Below the pieces are notes generated by a model. The model saw nothing but the letters and a program-made list of their open reading frames with translations. It did no database searches and was not told where the DNA came from. From NCBI RefSeq assembly GCF_934424005.1, contig NZ_CAKRXI010000042.1, positions 1 through 22,829 of the forward strand: a stretch of 22,829 bases of DNA. The letters are read 5' to 3'. How positions within the stretch are numbered: the first letter of the stretch is position 1; every line of letters begins with the position of its first letter. The DNA is from an uncultured Blautia sp. GTDB taxonomy: Bacteria > Bacillota > Clostridia > Lachnospirales > Lachnospiraceae. A program made the translations under genes and the position numbers. Shown one piece after another: positions 14,041-22,250 of this stretch.

Positions 14041-15711
14041 ATGAAGCATCAGGCAAAAAAACAAACGAGAAATCAACACATGCCTGTCGTGATTGTCTGC
14101 ATATTGATTTTAGTGCTGGCAGTTATGGGGCTGGGAATGCATTTTATTAAGAAATATATTCCTACAAAAGAAAGAATGAATCTCACAGAATATTATGGAC
14201 AGCCCGGAGATGGGGAAATGACAGTTGTTCTGGGAACTGAGATCATGGAAGAACGCGCATTGATGTCTGGAGATCAGATATATCTTCCACTTGATATGGT
14301 AAATACATATCTGAATCAGAGATATTACTGGGACAGCGCTGATCAGCAGATACTTTATGCGACACCTTCCGAACTGCAGTATTATCCGGCAGCAGAGACC
14401 GGAGATGGTGATGTATGGCTGAAGGATGGAACAGTTTATCTGCGTCTTGGTTTTGTGCAGAAATTTACAGACCTGGATGTTTATGTATATGAAAATCCGA
14501 ACAGAGTTGCAATTCAGTATAAATTTACCGGAGTGCAGACAACGACAGTTAAAAAAGATACAAGTATCCGTTATCAGGGTGGAATCAAGTCTCCGATCCT
14601 GACAGATGTGAAGACGGGAGATACATTGATTTTTCTGGAAGAACTGGAAGACTGGGTCCAGGTTGCTACAATGGATGGCTATATAGGATATGTTCAGAAG
14701 GATACGATAGCATCTGCTGAGACAAAAGATTTTGAGAGAGCATTTGAGAAAGAGGAATATACCTATCTTACTATGGATGGAAAAGTAAATATGAGCTGGC
14801 ATCAGGTGACAAGTCAGGATGCAAATGCATATCTGGCGGACACGATCGCAAATGTCAGCGGTGTAAATGTAATTTCTCCGACATGGTATTATATTCAGGA
14901 CACAGCAGGAAATATAGGAAATATTGCGTCGGCGGACTATGTGGCACTTGCACATGAACGCGGATTGAAGGTTTGGGGGCTGATCGATAATTTTACGGCA
15001 GAAGTGAGTACAACGGATACACTTTCACAGTTGGCATCCAGACAAAATATGATCCAGCAGCTGATCCAGTCAGCAACTTCCGTTGGTCTGGATGGCATTA
15101 ATGTGGATTTCGAGACACTCAGTGAAGATGCAGGACCTCATTTCCTGGAATTTTTAAGAGAACTTTCTATTGAATGCCATAAGAATAATCTTGTTCTTTC
15201 AGTAGATAATCCGGTTCCGGAAGATTTTACCAGCCATTACGACCGCAGAGAACAAGGACTGGTAGTAGATTATATTGTTATTATGGGGTATGATGAACAT
15301 TATGTAGGGTCAGATGCCGGATCCGTGGCCTCTCTTCCATGGGTGGAGAAGGGCGTGCAGGATACGATTGCAGAAGCACCGGCAGAAAGAACGGTTCTTG
15401 CAATTCCGTTTTATACAAGACTTTGGAAAACAACTGGTGGGGCTCTGACCAGTGAGGCGATTGGAATGGATGAAGCACAGAATGTCCTTACTGAAAATGG
15501 CGTTGAAGCTGTGTGGGACGGAAGTGTCAGTCAGAATTATGCAACATTTGAAAAAGATAATTCAACGTATCAGATCTGGCTGGAAGATGCACAGTCGCTC
15601 GCGGAGAAAGTGAAACTGATTCCGAAATATAATCTTGCAGGTGTTGCACAGTGGAAGCTGGGATTTGAAAACAGCAGTATCTGGCAGACGATCAGCGATA
15701 ATTTACAGTAA
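14041..15711 (+). CDS. Membrane-anchored SH3 / glycoside hydrolase family 18 protein
   Basis: This 556-residue protein probably acts at the cell surface on chitin-like or peptidoglycan glycans. In order: a basic N-terminus and one membrane helix (about 15-37), a copper-amine-oxidase-N-like region (about 60-160), a bacterial SH3 domain (about 165-225) and a GH18 barrel (about 240-555). The catalytic signature is DGINVDFE (351-358), with E358 the general acid and Asn where chitinases often have Asp; the related spore-coat and cell-wall YaaH/SleL-type enzymes commonly show this. MGYDEHY (415-421) is the usual second GH18 motif. AAAGGGAG precedes the ATG. It is a single-gene unit closed by a terminator. 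Whether it serves spores, the vegetative wall or neither cannot be told here. Confidence 0.88.
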   Translation: MKHQAKKQTRNQHMPVVIVCILILVLAVMGLGMHFIKKYIPTKERMNLTEYYGQPGDGEMTVVLGTEIMEERALMSGDQIYLPLDMVNTYLNQRYYWDSADQQILYATPSELQYYPAAETGDGDVWLKDGTVYLRLGFVQKFTDLDVYVYENPNRVAIQYKFTGVQTTTVKKDTSIRYQGGIKSPILTDVKTGDTLIFLEELEDWVQVATMDGYIGYVQKDTIASAETKDFERAFEKEEYTYLTMDGKVNMSWHQVTSQDANAYLADTIANVSGVNVISPTWYYIQDTAGNIGNIASADYVALAHERGLKVWGLIDNFTAEVSTTDTLSQLASRQNMIQQLIQSATSVGLDGINVDFETLSEDAGPHFLEFLRELSIECHKNNLVLSVDNPVPEDFTSHYDRREQGLVVDYIVIMGYDEHYVGSDAGSVASLPWVEKGVQDTIAEAPAERTVLAIPFYTRLWKTTGGALTSEAIGMDEAQNVLTENGVEAVWDGSVSQNYATFEKDNSTYQIWLEDAQSLAEKVKLIPKYNLAGVAQWKLGFENSSIWQTISDNLQ

Positions 15712-15712
15712 T

Positions 15713-15752
15713 AAAAAGCTCTGTTGTATCACAGTGATACGACAGAGCTTTT
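15713..15752 (+). terminator. Terminator of the GH18 gene
   Basis: AAAAGCTCTGTTGTATCA pairs with TGATACGACAGAGCTTTT, nearly perfectly, around a 3-nt loop. It starts right after the stop codon. Confidence 0.88.
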
Positions 15753-15763
15753 GACGTTGCGTA

Positions 15764-15790
15764 AATAAAAAAAGTTCCATAAATGGAAGG
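15764..15790 (-). terminator. Terminator-like palindrome downstream of trkH
   Basis: On the minus strand TTCCAT-TT-ATGGAA is followed by CTTTTTTTATTT. The stem is short but the T tract is strong. It is the most distal of three hairpins after trkH. Confidence 0.5.
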
Positions 15791-15792
15791 AG

Positions 15793-15812
15793 GCCGGTAC
15801 TTTCGTACCGGC
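15793..15812 (-). repeat. Perfect GC-rich hairpin downstream of trkH
   Basis: GCCGGTAC (15793-15800), TTTC, GTACCGGC (15805-15812). On the minus strand the loop reads GAAA, a stable tetraloop type. It is not followed directly by a T tract, so it may stabilise the 3' end or help the neighbouring terminators. Confidence 0.65.
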
Positions 15813-15821
15813 GCGTATGAA

Positions 15822-15858
15822 AAAGAAAAATATTTTATAGAAGACATACGTCTTCTAT
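15822..15858 (-). terminator. First terminator after trkH
   Basis: On the minus strand ATAGAAGAC (15858-15850), a 4-nt loop and GTCTTCTAT (15845-15837) form a perfect 9-bp stem, followed by AAAATATTTTTCTTTTTC. It lies about 60 nt beyond the trkH stop. Confidence 0.7.
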
Positions 15859-15919
15859 GCATATTAATATACCTAATAAATGTGAAAAAAATATGGTGTA
15901 AATTTGAAGAAATTGTGAA

Positions 15920-17359
15920 TTAGAATTTTTTCCAGGTGCCTTTAAAGAAAAGAAGCATCAGAGGAAAAATTTCCAATCGACCTGCAAGCATGTCAAAAAT
16001 TAACACACATTTGGAAAGATAGGAAAAGGAGCTGAAGTTTCCCATCGGGCCTACAATTTCCAGACCAGGACCGATATTATTCAATGTTGCGGTGACTGCT
16101 GTAAAGTTTGTAACAAGATCAAAATTATCCAGAGAGATAATAAGGACAGAAGCTGCAAAGATCAGGAGATATACACTCAGATAAATGTTTGTAGATCTGA
16201 TGATATCATGTCCAATCGTTTTTTCATCCATTTTGATTTTTTTGACTGCATTCGGATGCAGGTATAGCTGGAATTCTTTTTTTGCTGCTTTACATAGAAT
16301 CAAAATTCGGGAAACTTTGATTCCACCACCGGTACTTCCGGCGCATGCACCGACAAACATCAGAAGTACGAGAATCGTTTTGGACAAAGCGGGCCACTGG
16401 TTGAAATCTGTGCTGGAAAAACCGGTTGTTGTAATGATAGAACCAACCTGAAAGGCTGCCTGTTGAAATGCTTCGCCCAGATTACGGAACAGATGAGCTG
16501 TATTTAATCCGATCACAAGGATTGCAGCGAGAATGATTCCAAAATAATAACGTACTTCTTCAAATTTAACTGCCTGCACAAACTTTTTCGTAAGAAGAAG
16601 ATAATATGCAGAAAAGTTGACTCCAAAAAGAATCATAAAGATTGTTGTGACAACCTGACAGTAGGTGCTGTAGCTTCCCATACTGTCATTGACGATACCA
16701 AATCCACCAGTACCGGCAGTACCAAAGGAAATACACAGGGTATCAAACAGAGGAATTCTGCCGATCAGAAGAAGAATAATCTGGATCAGTGTCATTCCAA
16801 TATAAATCGTGTAAAGAATTTTGGCGGTCTGCTGAACTTTTGGAACCAGTTTGCTGACGGAAGGACCAGGGCTTTCGGCTTTCATCAGATTCATATGATA
16901 CCCGCCGGCAAGTGGAAGCAGTGAGAGCAAGAATACAAGAACACCCATGCCACCGATCCAGTGAGTGAAACTTCTCCATATCAGAATACAATGAGGAAGA
17001 ACTTCCACATCTGTCAGGATACTGGATCCGGTTGTTGTGAACCCGGATACCGTCTCAAAAAGAGCATCGATTGGATGTGGGATAGCACCGCTGAGGACAA
17101 AAGGCACTGCACCGGAAATACAAAGTGCAAACCAGCTCAAAGCTACTGCAACACATCCGTCTTTGGTATAAAAAACCTTGTTCTTAGGTTTTCGGATAGT
17201 CAGTGGAAGACCTACGATCAGGCAGACAATCATGGAAATCAGAAAAGAGAAAAATTCATGTTCCTGATAAACGAGAGCCGTGATACATGGTAGAACCATG
17301 AATATTGCCTGAAAATTACACACCCATCCAACGATATAAGCAATAATTCGAAAATTCAT
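15920..17359 (-). CDS. trkH: Potassium uptake protein TrkH (membrane channel subunit)
   Basis: This 479-residue integral membrane protein forms the K+ path of the Trk/Ktr system. The four pore segments are visible: GFTTTGSS (about 106-113), TAGTGGFG (about 214-221), TTTGFSS (about 310-316) and AGSTGGGIK (about 340-348). The glycines at the selectivity filter are kept. I chose ATG at 17359, with AAGGGATG about 8 nt upstream; the longer frame from 17425 would overlap trkA. It follows trkA by 16 nt, so the two form an operon. TrkG/KtrB are close relatives; the TrkA-type double-RCK partner favours TrkH. Confidence 0.93.
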   Translation of the reverse strand: MNFRIIAYIVGWVCNFQAIFMVLPCITALVYQEHEFFSFLISMIVCLIVGLPLTIRKPKNKVFYTKDGCVAVALSWFALCISGAVPFVLSGAIPHPIDALFETVSGFTTTGSSILTDVEVLPHCILIWRSFTHWIGGMGVLVFLLSLLPLAGGYHMNLMKAESPGPSVSKLVPKVQQTAKILYTIYIGMTLIQIILLLIGRIPLFDTLCISFGTAGTGGFGIVNDSMGSYSTYCQVVTTIFMILFGVNFSAYYLLLTKKFVQAVKFEEVRYYFGIILAAILVIGLNTAHLFRNLGEAFQQAAFQVGSIITTTGFSSTDFNQWPALSKTILVLLMFVGACAGSTGGGIKVSRILILCKAAKKEFQLYLHPNAVKKIKMDEKTIGHDIIRSTNIYLSVYLLIFAASVLIISLDNFDLVTNFTAVTATLNNIGPGLEIVGPMGNFSSFSYLSKCVLIFDMLAGRLEIFPLMLLFFKGTWKKF

Positions 17360-17375
17360 CTGTATACATCCCTTC

Positions 17376-18731
17376 TTATGCCAGAATATCGCGGATATCG
17401 CGAAGTCCCTTATGGGTTGTGACAATTATCACGTTGTCGCCAATCTGAATGGAATCCTGTCCTCTTGGAATTCTGACAGTCCCCCCACGTGTAAGGCAGC
17501 AGACAAGAAGATTTTTTTTCAGATTCAGTTTGGAAAGTGGAATTCCCACAACAGGAGAATTATCACGAATGATAAATTCAAGCGCTTCCGCCTGATTATC
17601 AAGCACATGATAAAGGGTTTCTACGTTACTTCCGATAGTATTCTGCATGGCACGTACATACCGGAGAATAGAATCAGAGGTAATATATTTCGGGTAGATC
17701 ACACTTCCAATATCCAAATCATCGATAACGTCTTTGTAAGGAAGACGATTTACCTTGGCGATCAGTTTGGCATGTGTCATGTTTTTTGCAGACAGTGACA
17801 GGAAAATGTTTTCTTCGTCCATGTTTGTGAGTGTGACAAAGGATTCTACTGTGGAAAGACCCTCTTCCATGAGAAGTGCACGGTCTGTACCATCACCGCA
17901 GATAATTGTGGCATTTGGAAGCATTTCACTGAGTTCTTCACAACGCTCTTTGTTTTTGTCAATGATCTTAACACTGATCTTCAGATCAGAAAGGGCTTTG
18001 GCAAGATAATAGGAAATTGTGCCGCCGCCAATGATCAGAGTATTTTTGACTTGATGTGTCTTCAGCCCAATCTTTTTAAAGAAAAGAGCTGTATTTTTGG
18101 GTGTTGCGATAATAGAGATAAAATCGCCATTGTGAACCAGATGATCACCGCCCGGGATGCTTAAGGTCGTTTTACTTTCAATGGCACAAAACAGAACATC
18201 ACAGCGATATTTGTCTGTGATCTGGGAAACTGACATTCCATCCAGTTCAAATTCCGGGAGAACTTTAAACTTGAGAAGTTCTACACGTCCTTTTGAAAAT
18301 GGATCGATTTTGATGGCTGCCGGAAAACGCAGAAGTCTTGAGATTTCTCTGGCAGTGGCCAGTTCCGGATTAATGATCATGGAAAGACCAAGGCGTTCCT
18401 GAATAAAACCAATCTCTTTACTGTAAAGTGGATTGCGTACACGGGCAATGGTCTGACAATGTCCGGTTTTCTGGGCAATCAGACAGCAGAGCAGGTTTAA
18501 TTCATCAGAAGCGGTGACTGCAATCAGGATATCAGCAGTTTTGACGCCGGCTTCCATAAGTGTATTGATGCTGGCTCCATTTCCAACAATCCCCATGGCA
18601 TCAATATCTTCGGTGAGATTGTTGATAACGTCTGCATCTGTATCGATCAGAGTAAGATCAGTATCTTCTTCCTGTAATTGCTCTGCAAGGGTGCTTCCAA
18701 CTTTGCCGCACCCGACAATTATAATATGCAT
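17376..18731 (-). CDS. trkA: Trk system regulatory subunit TrkA
   Basis: This 451-residue cytosolic protein gates TrkH. It has the duplicated RCK plan: a Rossmann NAD-binding domain with GCGKVG (8-12) and acidic D30, an RCK_C domain (about 140-220), a second Rossmann domain beginning VKNTLIIGGGTIS (228-240), and a second RCK_C domain (about 370-450). Length is normal for TrkA. GGAGGAAAAC lies directly before the ATG. It is the first gene of a trkA-trkH operon. RCK_C domains in Firmicutes can bind c-di-AMP, and gdpP lies 8 kb away. Whether this protein binds it is inference. Confidence 0.94.
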   Translation of the reverse strand: MHIIIVGCGKVGSTLAEQLQEEDTDLTLIDTDADVINNLTEDIDAMGIVGNGASINTLMEAGVKTADILIAVTASDELNLLCCLIAQKTGHCQTIARVRNPLYSKEIGFIQERLGLSMIINPELATAREISRLLRFPAAIKIDPFSKGRVELLKFKVLPEFELDGMSVSQITDKYRCDVLFCAIESKTTLSIPGGDHLVHNGDFISIIATPKNTALFFKKIGLKTHQVKNTLIIGGGTISYYLAKALSDLKISVKIIDKNKERCEELSEMLPNATIICGDGTDRALLMEEGLSTVESFVTLTNMDEENIFLSLSAKNMTHAKLIAKVNRLPYKDVIDDLDIGSVIYPKYITSDSILRYVRAMQNTIGSNVETLYHVLDNQAEALEFIIRDNSPVVGIPLSKLNLKKNLLVCCLTRGGTVRIPRGQDSIQIGDNVIIVTTHKGLRDIRDILA

Positions 18732-18758
18732 GTTTTCCTCCGTAAAAAGAATATAATT

Positions 18759-18775
18759 ATTATAAGCGTTTCCAT
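18759..18775 (-). promoter_or_regulatory. trkA -10 element overlapping a cre-like sequence
   Basis: On the minus strand TATAAT lies at 18764-18759, about 28 nt before the trkA ATG. It overlaps ATGGAAACGCTTATA (18775-18761), which matches a cre consensus except for one position. No clear -35 is seen. The cre reading is weak. Confidence 0.35.
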
Positions 18776-18831
18776 TATATCACTGTATATGGGATTTTTA
18801 AATATTTAAAATAGTTTTTGCAGAAAAATCA

Positions 18832-18840
18832 TGGTATATT
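18832..18840 (+). promoter_or_regulatory. Extended -10 promoter of the MscS gene
   Basis: TGGTATATT (18832-18840) is an extended -10 element about 74 nt before the MscS start. No strong -35 is seen. Confidence 0.45.
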
Positions 18841-18913
18841 AATAAATACAAAAGAAAATATCAGAGATGTATGATAGATACAATTATAGATTGAAAATAG
18901 AAAGGGATTTTTT

Positions 18914-19831
18914 ATGGATACAGTCAGTGAAACTGTCAATAAAGTAGACGAAGGTCTGCAGGAAATGGGAATTGACGGTGTGAAGGATAGTCTGAAAGAT
19001 CTGTTGAATTTTAAACAGTATATGGAAAACCAGGTTCCGGCAGTCATGGGCTTCTGTATTAAAGTTGTTCTTTCGGTAATTGTGTTCTTCGTGGGACGAA
19101 AAATCATTCAGTGGATCTTGAAAGTTATGAGACGATCCCTGGAGAGAGCTAATGTGGATGCTGGTGTGATCCAGTTTGCTTCTTCTGCGGGGAAAGCGGT
19201 TTTGTATGTTCTTCTGATCATCAATATTGCAGTAAGCCTTGGTGTAAAGGAATCTTCTGTAGCGGCATTGCTTGGTACGGCCGGTGTGACGGTTGGTCTG
19301 GCACTGCAGGGAGGTCTTGCAAATCTGGCAGGAGGAGTTCTTCTGTTGCTTTTTAAACCTTTTGTAGTTGGAGATTATATCATTCAGGATCAGTCAAACG
19401 GGTGTGAGGGCACGGTCGCCAAGATTGAGATCTGCTATACAACACTTCTGAGTATTGACAATAAAAAAATTGTAGTACCAAATGGAACACTGTCAAACAG
19501 TACGATCATAAATGTAACGGCCAAAGAGAATCGTAAACTTGAGATCAAAGTTGGAATTTCCTATGAGGCAGATATTCAGAAGGCAAAGAGAATCATTGAG
19601 AAAATTCTCAGAGAAGATCCGGATACCAAAAGCGACACAAAAGAAATGGTTGTATTTGTGGACGAGCTTGCAGACAGTGCAGTGATCATGGGGTTGCGTG
19701 TCTGGGTACCTACAGAATGTTACTGGCCAACGAAATGGCGTCTGAATCAGAAAATAAAAGAAGAATTTGATGCTAACGGGATTGTGATTCCATATAACCA
19801 GATGGAGGTTTATGTACATCAACAGAAATAA
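18914..19831 (+). CDS. mscS: MscS-type small-conductance mechanosensitive channel
   Basis: This 305-residue membrane channel releases solutes on hypo-osmotic shock. Three helices are visible: about 45-70, about 92-110, and the pore-lining TM3 VAALLGTAGVTVGLALQGGL onward (116-150), with the Gly/Ala-rich pattern typical of MscS. The beta domain (about 150-210, FKPFVVGDYI, VVPNGTLSNSTIIN) and the C-terminal alpha/beta domain (about 210-300) follow. An amphipathic N-terminal segment of about 40 residues precedes TM1. AAAGGGA lies upstream of the ATG. It is monocistronic, divergent from trkA-trkH. A conductance other than small cannot be excluded. Confidence 0.93.
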   Translation: MDTVSETVNKVDEGLQEMGIDGVKDSLKDLLNFKQYMENQVPAVMGFCIKVVLSVIVFFVGRKIIQWILKVMRRSLERANVDAGVIQFASSAGKAVLYVLLIINIAVSLGVKESSVAALLGTAGVTVGLALQGGLANLAGGVLLLLFKPFVVGDYIIQDQSNGCEGTVAKIEICYTTLLSIDNKKIVVPNGTLSNSTIINVTAKENRKLEIKVGISYEADIQKAKRIIEKILREDPDTKSDTKEMVVFVDELADSAVIMGLRVWVPTECYWPTKWRLNQKIKEEFDANGIVIPYNQMEVYVHQQK

Positions 19832-19849
19832 TTGACGATAAATAATATT

Positions 19850-19897
19850 AAAAAAGAGGGTTGCAGTTAAATATATTTTTGAATGTAAACCTCTTTT
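19850..19897 (+). terminator. Terminator after the MscS gene
   Basis: AAAAAGAGG pairs with CCTCTTTT across a large, partly paired loop. It is imperfect but well placed, about 20 nt after the stop codon. Confidence 0.55.
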
Positions 19898-19907
19898 GGT
19901 TATTGAG

Positions 19908-19944
19908 TTGACAATCAGAAAGGGCTGTGTTAAATTGTTGAACA
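19908..19944 (+). promoter_or_regulatory. bioY promoter with overlapping operator-like palindrome
   Basis: TTGACA (19908-19913), a 17-nt spacer and TAAATT (19931-19936) form a good sigma-A promoter. A 17-bp imperfect palindrome, TGTTAAATTGTTGAACA (19928-19944), covers the -10 and the predicted start. Its TGTTnAA/TTnAACA half-sites recall biotin-repressor operators, but the arms are closer together than in the classic BirA site, so the regulator is uncertain. Confidence 0.6.
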
Positions 19945-19982
19945 GATAACAGATGGAACTGTCATCACGAGGAGGAGAAAAA

Positions 19983-20534
19983 ATGAGTACAATAGCAGCA
20001 ACCAGAAGTAAAACTTATGACATTGTGTACATTGCCGTATTTGCAGTTATTATGGCAATCTGTTCCTGGATATCCATTCCGGCAGCCGTTCCGTTTACAC
20101 TGCAGACATTTGGTGTTTTTGTAGCAGTAGGTGTTCTTGGTGGAAAAAGAGGAACACTTTCCGTATTAGTATTTATTCTGCTTGGAGCAATTGGAGTACC
20201 GGTATTTGCAGGATTTTCTGGAGGTATTGGAGTTCTTGCAGGAACAACTGGCGGATATATCATTGGTTTTCTGTTTTCTGCCCTTGTTATGTGGGCAATG
20301 GAAAAACTTCCGGGTAAGAAATCCGTAATGCAGATTGTATCTATGATCGCAGGACTGATCGTATGTTATGCTTTTGGTACTGCATGGTTTATGATTGTTT
20401 ACAGCAGAGCGAATGGTGCAGTTGGTCTTGCAACTGTTCTGGGATGGTGTGTCATTCCATTTATCATTCCGGATATTATTAAAATTGTTCTGGCTTACGG
20501 GCTTTCCAGAAAGCTCCGCAAATTTGTAGCATGA
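19983..20534 (+). CDS. bioY: Biotin transporter substrate-binding component BioY
   Basis: This 183-residue membrane protein is the S component of an ECF-type biotin importer. Marks are PFTLQTFGVFVAVG (37-50), the signature GVPVFAGFSGGIGVLAGTTG (71-90) and about six membrane helices. I chose ATG at 19983 because GAGGAGG stands about 8 nt before it; the upstream ATG at 19953 lacks a site. No energy-coupling genes (ecfA, ecfT) are adjacent, as is usual when the module is shared. Its stop overlaps the next start (ATGA), so translation of the two is probably coupled. Confidence 0.95.
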   Translation: MSTIAATRSKTYDIVYIAVFAVIMAICSWISIPAAVPFTLQTFGVFVAVGVLGGKRGTLSVLVFILLGAIGVPVFAGFSGGIGVLAGTTGGYIIGFLFSALVMWAMEKLPGKKSVMQIVSMIAGLIVCYAFGTAWFMIVYSRANGAVGLATVLGWCVIPFIIPDIIKIVLAYGLSRKLRKFVA

Positions 20535-20923
20535 TCTGTTTAAGACCGCATCATGGAATGTGTCTTGCATATTTTGAAGGAAAGGGTTACAGTGATGGAT
20601 TTACAGTAAATATGCAGAAGATGCTGGATTTTTTTGAAAAAGGAACAGACATTGAACTTATCGTATCCGGTGACGAAATCTGTAAAAAATGTCCGAATCT
20701 GAAAGAGGGAAGCTGTGTGAGCGCAGGTCTGGTAGAATCCTATGACCGTAAAGTGCTTGAAGCATGTGGACTCAGTGAGAAAACACAAATGACATTTCGG
20801 GAATTTGTGGATAATGTGCAGAAAAATGTAATTGAGTCAGGAAAACGGGTGGAAATCTGCGGGAATTGTCAGTGGAATGAGATTTGTGCGAATAAACAGA
20901 GCAGATGGAAACGAAATAAATAA
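20531..20923 (+). CDS. DUF1284 cysteine-rich protein
   Basis: This protein of 130 residues opens with LRPHHGMCL and FEGKGYSDGF, the N-terminal hallmark of DUF1284. Nine cysteines include C51-x2-C54-x7-C62 and C110-x2-C113-x5-C119, which look like iron-sulfur or zinc ligands. There is no membrane helix. It overlaps bioY by 4 nt and must be made from the same message. The family has no established function that I know of. Coupling to biotin uptake suggests a role tied to biotin or to an Fe-S process, but that is inference. Confidence 0.85.
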   Translation: MICLRPHHGMCLAYFEGKGYSDGFTVNMQKMLDFFEKGTDIELIVSGDEICKKCPNLKEGSCVSAGLVESYDRKVLEACGLSEKTQMTFREFVDNVQKNVIESGKRVEICGNCQWNEICANKQSRWKRNK

Positions 20924-20935
20924 AAAAATACAAAT

Positions 20936-20984
20936 GAAAAACACCGCAGACAGATGGAAGTAGTATCTGTTTGCGGTGTTTTTT
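20936..20984. terminator. Bidirectional terminator after the bioY operon and the MFS gene
   Basis: AAAAACACCGCAGACAGAT pairs with ATCTGTTTGCGGTGTTTTT with one mismatch. T runs occur on both strands, serving the convergent DUF1284 and MFS genes. Confidence 0.92.
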
Positions 20985-20990
20985 GGAATA

Positions 20991-22178
20991 TTATTTTGAA
21001 GTACGTTCAGCAAAGATTAGTACGATCAGTGCACCAATGAATGCAGAGACAGTCGCAAAGAGAAGCATCGTGTGTACTCCGGCGAGGTCGATGAGTGTCC
21101 CGCCAAGAAAAGAACCAAGCACACTGCCAAGGGTATATGCCATAGTGAAATAGGCCTGCCCCTTGATGGCGTCTTCTGGTTCCATAAGAGCATTTACATA
21201 ATAAACAGAAGCAGCAGTCATAAGGCCCCATCCGAGCATCTGAAAAATCTGTACACCATAAAATACCAGAATACTTGGAGCGAGCAGAGTACCAAGCGCT
21301 TTTATCGTGAAAAAGATTCCGGCAGTTTTTATCAAAAGATCGCAGCGGAATTTTCGGATAATATAGCCAAAAAGAAAAAGAGTTGGCAATTCACACATGG
21401 CAGCGATAGCTGAGGCAGTTCCCATTTCCGCACTTCCACCGCCTTTTGCCTGGGCAATCTGAAAATTAAAGTTATTTAGCAGAATATGGCTGAGATAGAT
21501 AAAAATGCACCCGAGCAGTATCAGAAAAAAGCGTTTGTATTTTTTGAAAAAAAGAATCGGATTACTGTCTGAGCTGCTTTTGGGAGCATTCGTGGCAGTG
21601 CTGTCTGATTTTGTTTTGGAAAATGGAAAAAGAATAAGGATACCAAGAGACAGCAGGGTAAGGACAATTACAGTGATCGGGATGGAAACAGGTCCGGCTT
21701 TTACCGTAATGATCCCCAGAATGTAACAGATACAGGCATAAGCGACAGATCCCATTCCACGTGCAAGACCAAAATTGAGAGAATGTCCCTGATTGATGCT
21801 TTCCATTCCAAGGGAATTAATAAAAGGAGTCATCAGTTGCAGCAGGGCAATACTGGAACCATAAAGAAGTCCGGTAAGTATGAGAGAATGGGATAAAAAT
21901 AATCCGATCACAAGGATCAGCTGAAGAAGATACAGCATCTGGATCAGTTTTTTTAGGGAGGGGCTTTGTGGCTGGTCAGCGTAACCTGCAAGGACAGGCT
22001 GCAGTACTGCAGACAGAAGTCCTGCTATGGCTGCAAGGATTCCAATCTGAGTATTGGTAAATCCACCGGAAAGAAGAAAAAAACCGGAAAAACTCATGAT
22101 TGCTGCAAAATACATCCAGTACAGTCCCTGGATGACTGCATAGGAAGGGGTAAGATTTTTGGATTTTGATGGTGACAT
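20991..22178 (-). CDS. Major facilitator superfamily transporter (MFS_1-like)
   Basis: This 395-residue protein has about twelve hydrophobic helices, typical of MFS. The first-half loop YADQPQSPSLKK sits where the MFS motif A lies (Gly-x3-Asp-x5-Arg/Lys-type). NFGLARGMGSVAYA in the middle resembles the LacY/nucleoside-symporter-like MFS branch. I chose ATG at 22178 because AAAGGAG lies about 11 nt upstream; the frame from 22199 would include it. The substrate is not evident, and no enzyme or regulator gene is adjacent. It could be a sugar, nucleoside or drug carrier. Confidence 0.85.
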   Translation of the reverse strand: MSPSKSKNLTPSYAVIQGLYWMYFAAIMSFSGFFLLSGGFTNTQIGILAAIAGLLSAVLQPVLAGYADQPQSPSLKKLIQMLYLLQLILVIGLFLSHSLILTGLLYGSSIALLQLMTPFINSLGMESINQGHSLNFGLARGMGSVAYACICYILGIITVKAGPVSIPITVIVLTLLSLGILILFPFSKTKSDSTATNAPKSSSDSNPILFFKKYKRFFLILLGCIFIYLSHILLNNFNFQIAQAKGGGSAEMGTASAIAAMCELPTLFLFGYIIRKFRCDLLIKTAGIFFTIKALGTLLAPSILVFYGVQIFQMLGWGLMTAASVYYVNALMEPEDAIKGQAYFTMAYTLGSVLGSFLGGTLIDLAGVHTMLLFATVSAFIGALIVLIFAERTSK

Positions 22179-22210
22179 GATTCGGAAACTCCTTTGCATA
22201 AATTATTTTT

Positions 22211-22239
22211 ATTATACATGTAAACAAGATTGGATTAAA
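22211..22239 (-). promoter_or_regulatory. Promoter of the MFS gene
   Basis: On the minus strand TTTAAT (22239-22234), a 17-nt spacer and TATAAT (22216-22211) form a probable sigma-A promoter with a leader of about 26 nt. It is arranged divergently from the flavin-reductase promoter. Confidence 0.6.
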
Positions 22240-22250
22240 GTACAAAATGC

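Noticed and set aside
14110..14955. A 281-residue cysteine-rich reading frame on the minus strand within the GH18 gene.
   Set aside because: It is antisense to a well-supported gene, with composition typical of a shadow frame and no ribosome site or family resemblance.
17360..17425. A longer TrkH start giving a 22-residue N-terminal extension.
   Set aside because: It would overlap the end of trkA and read as non-membrane sequence; ATG at 17359 has a ribosome site.
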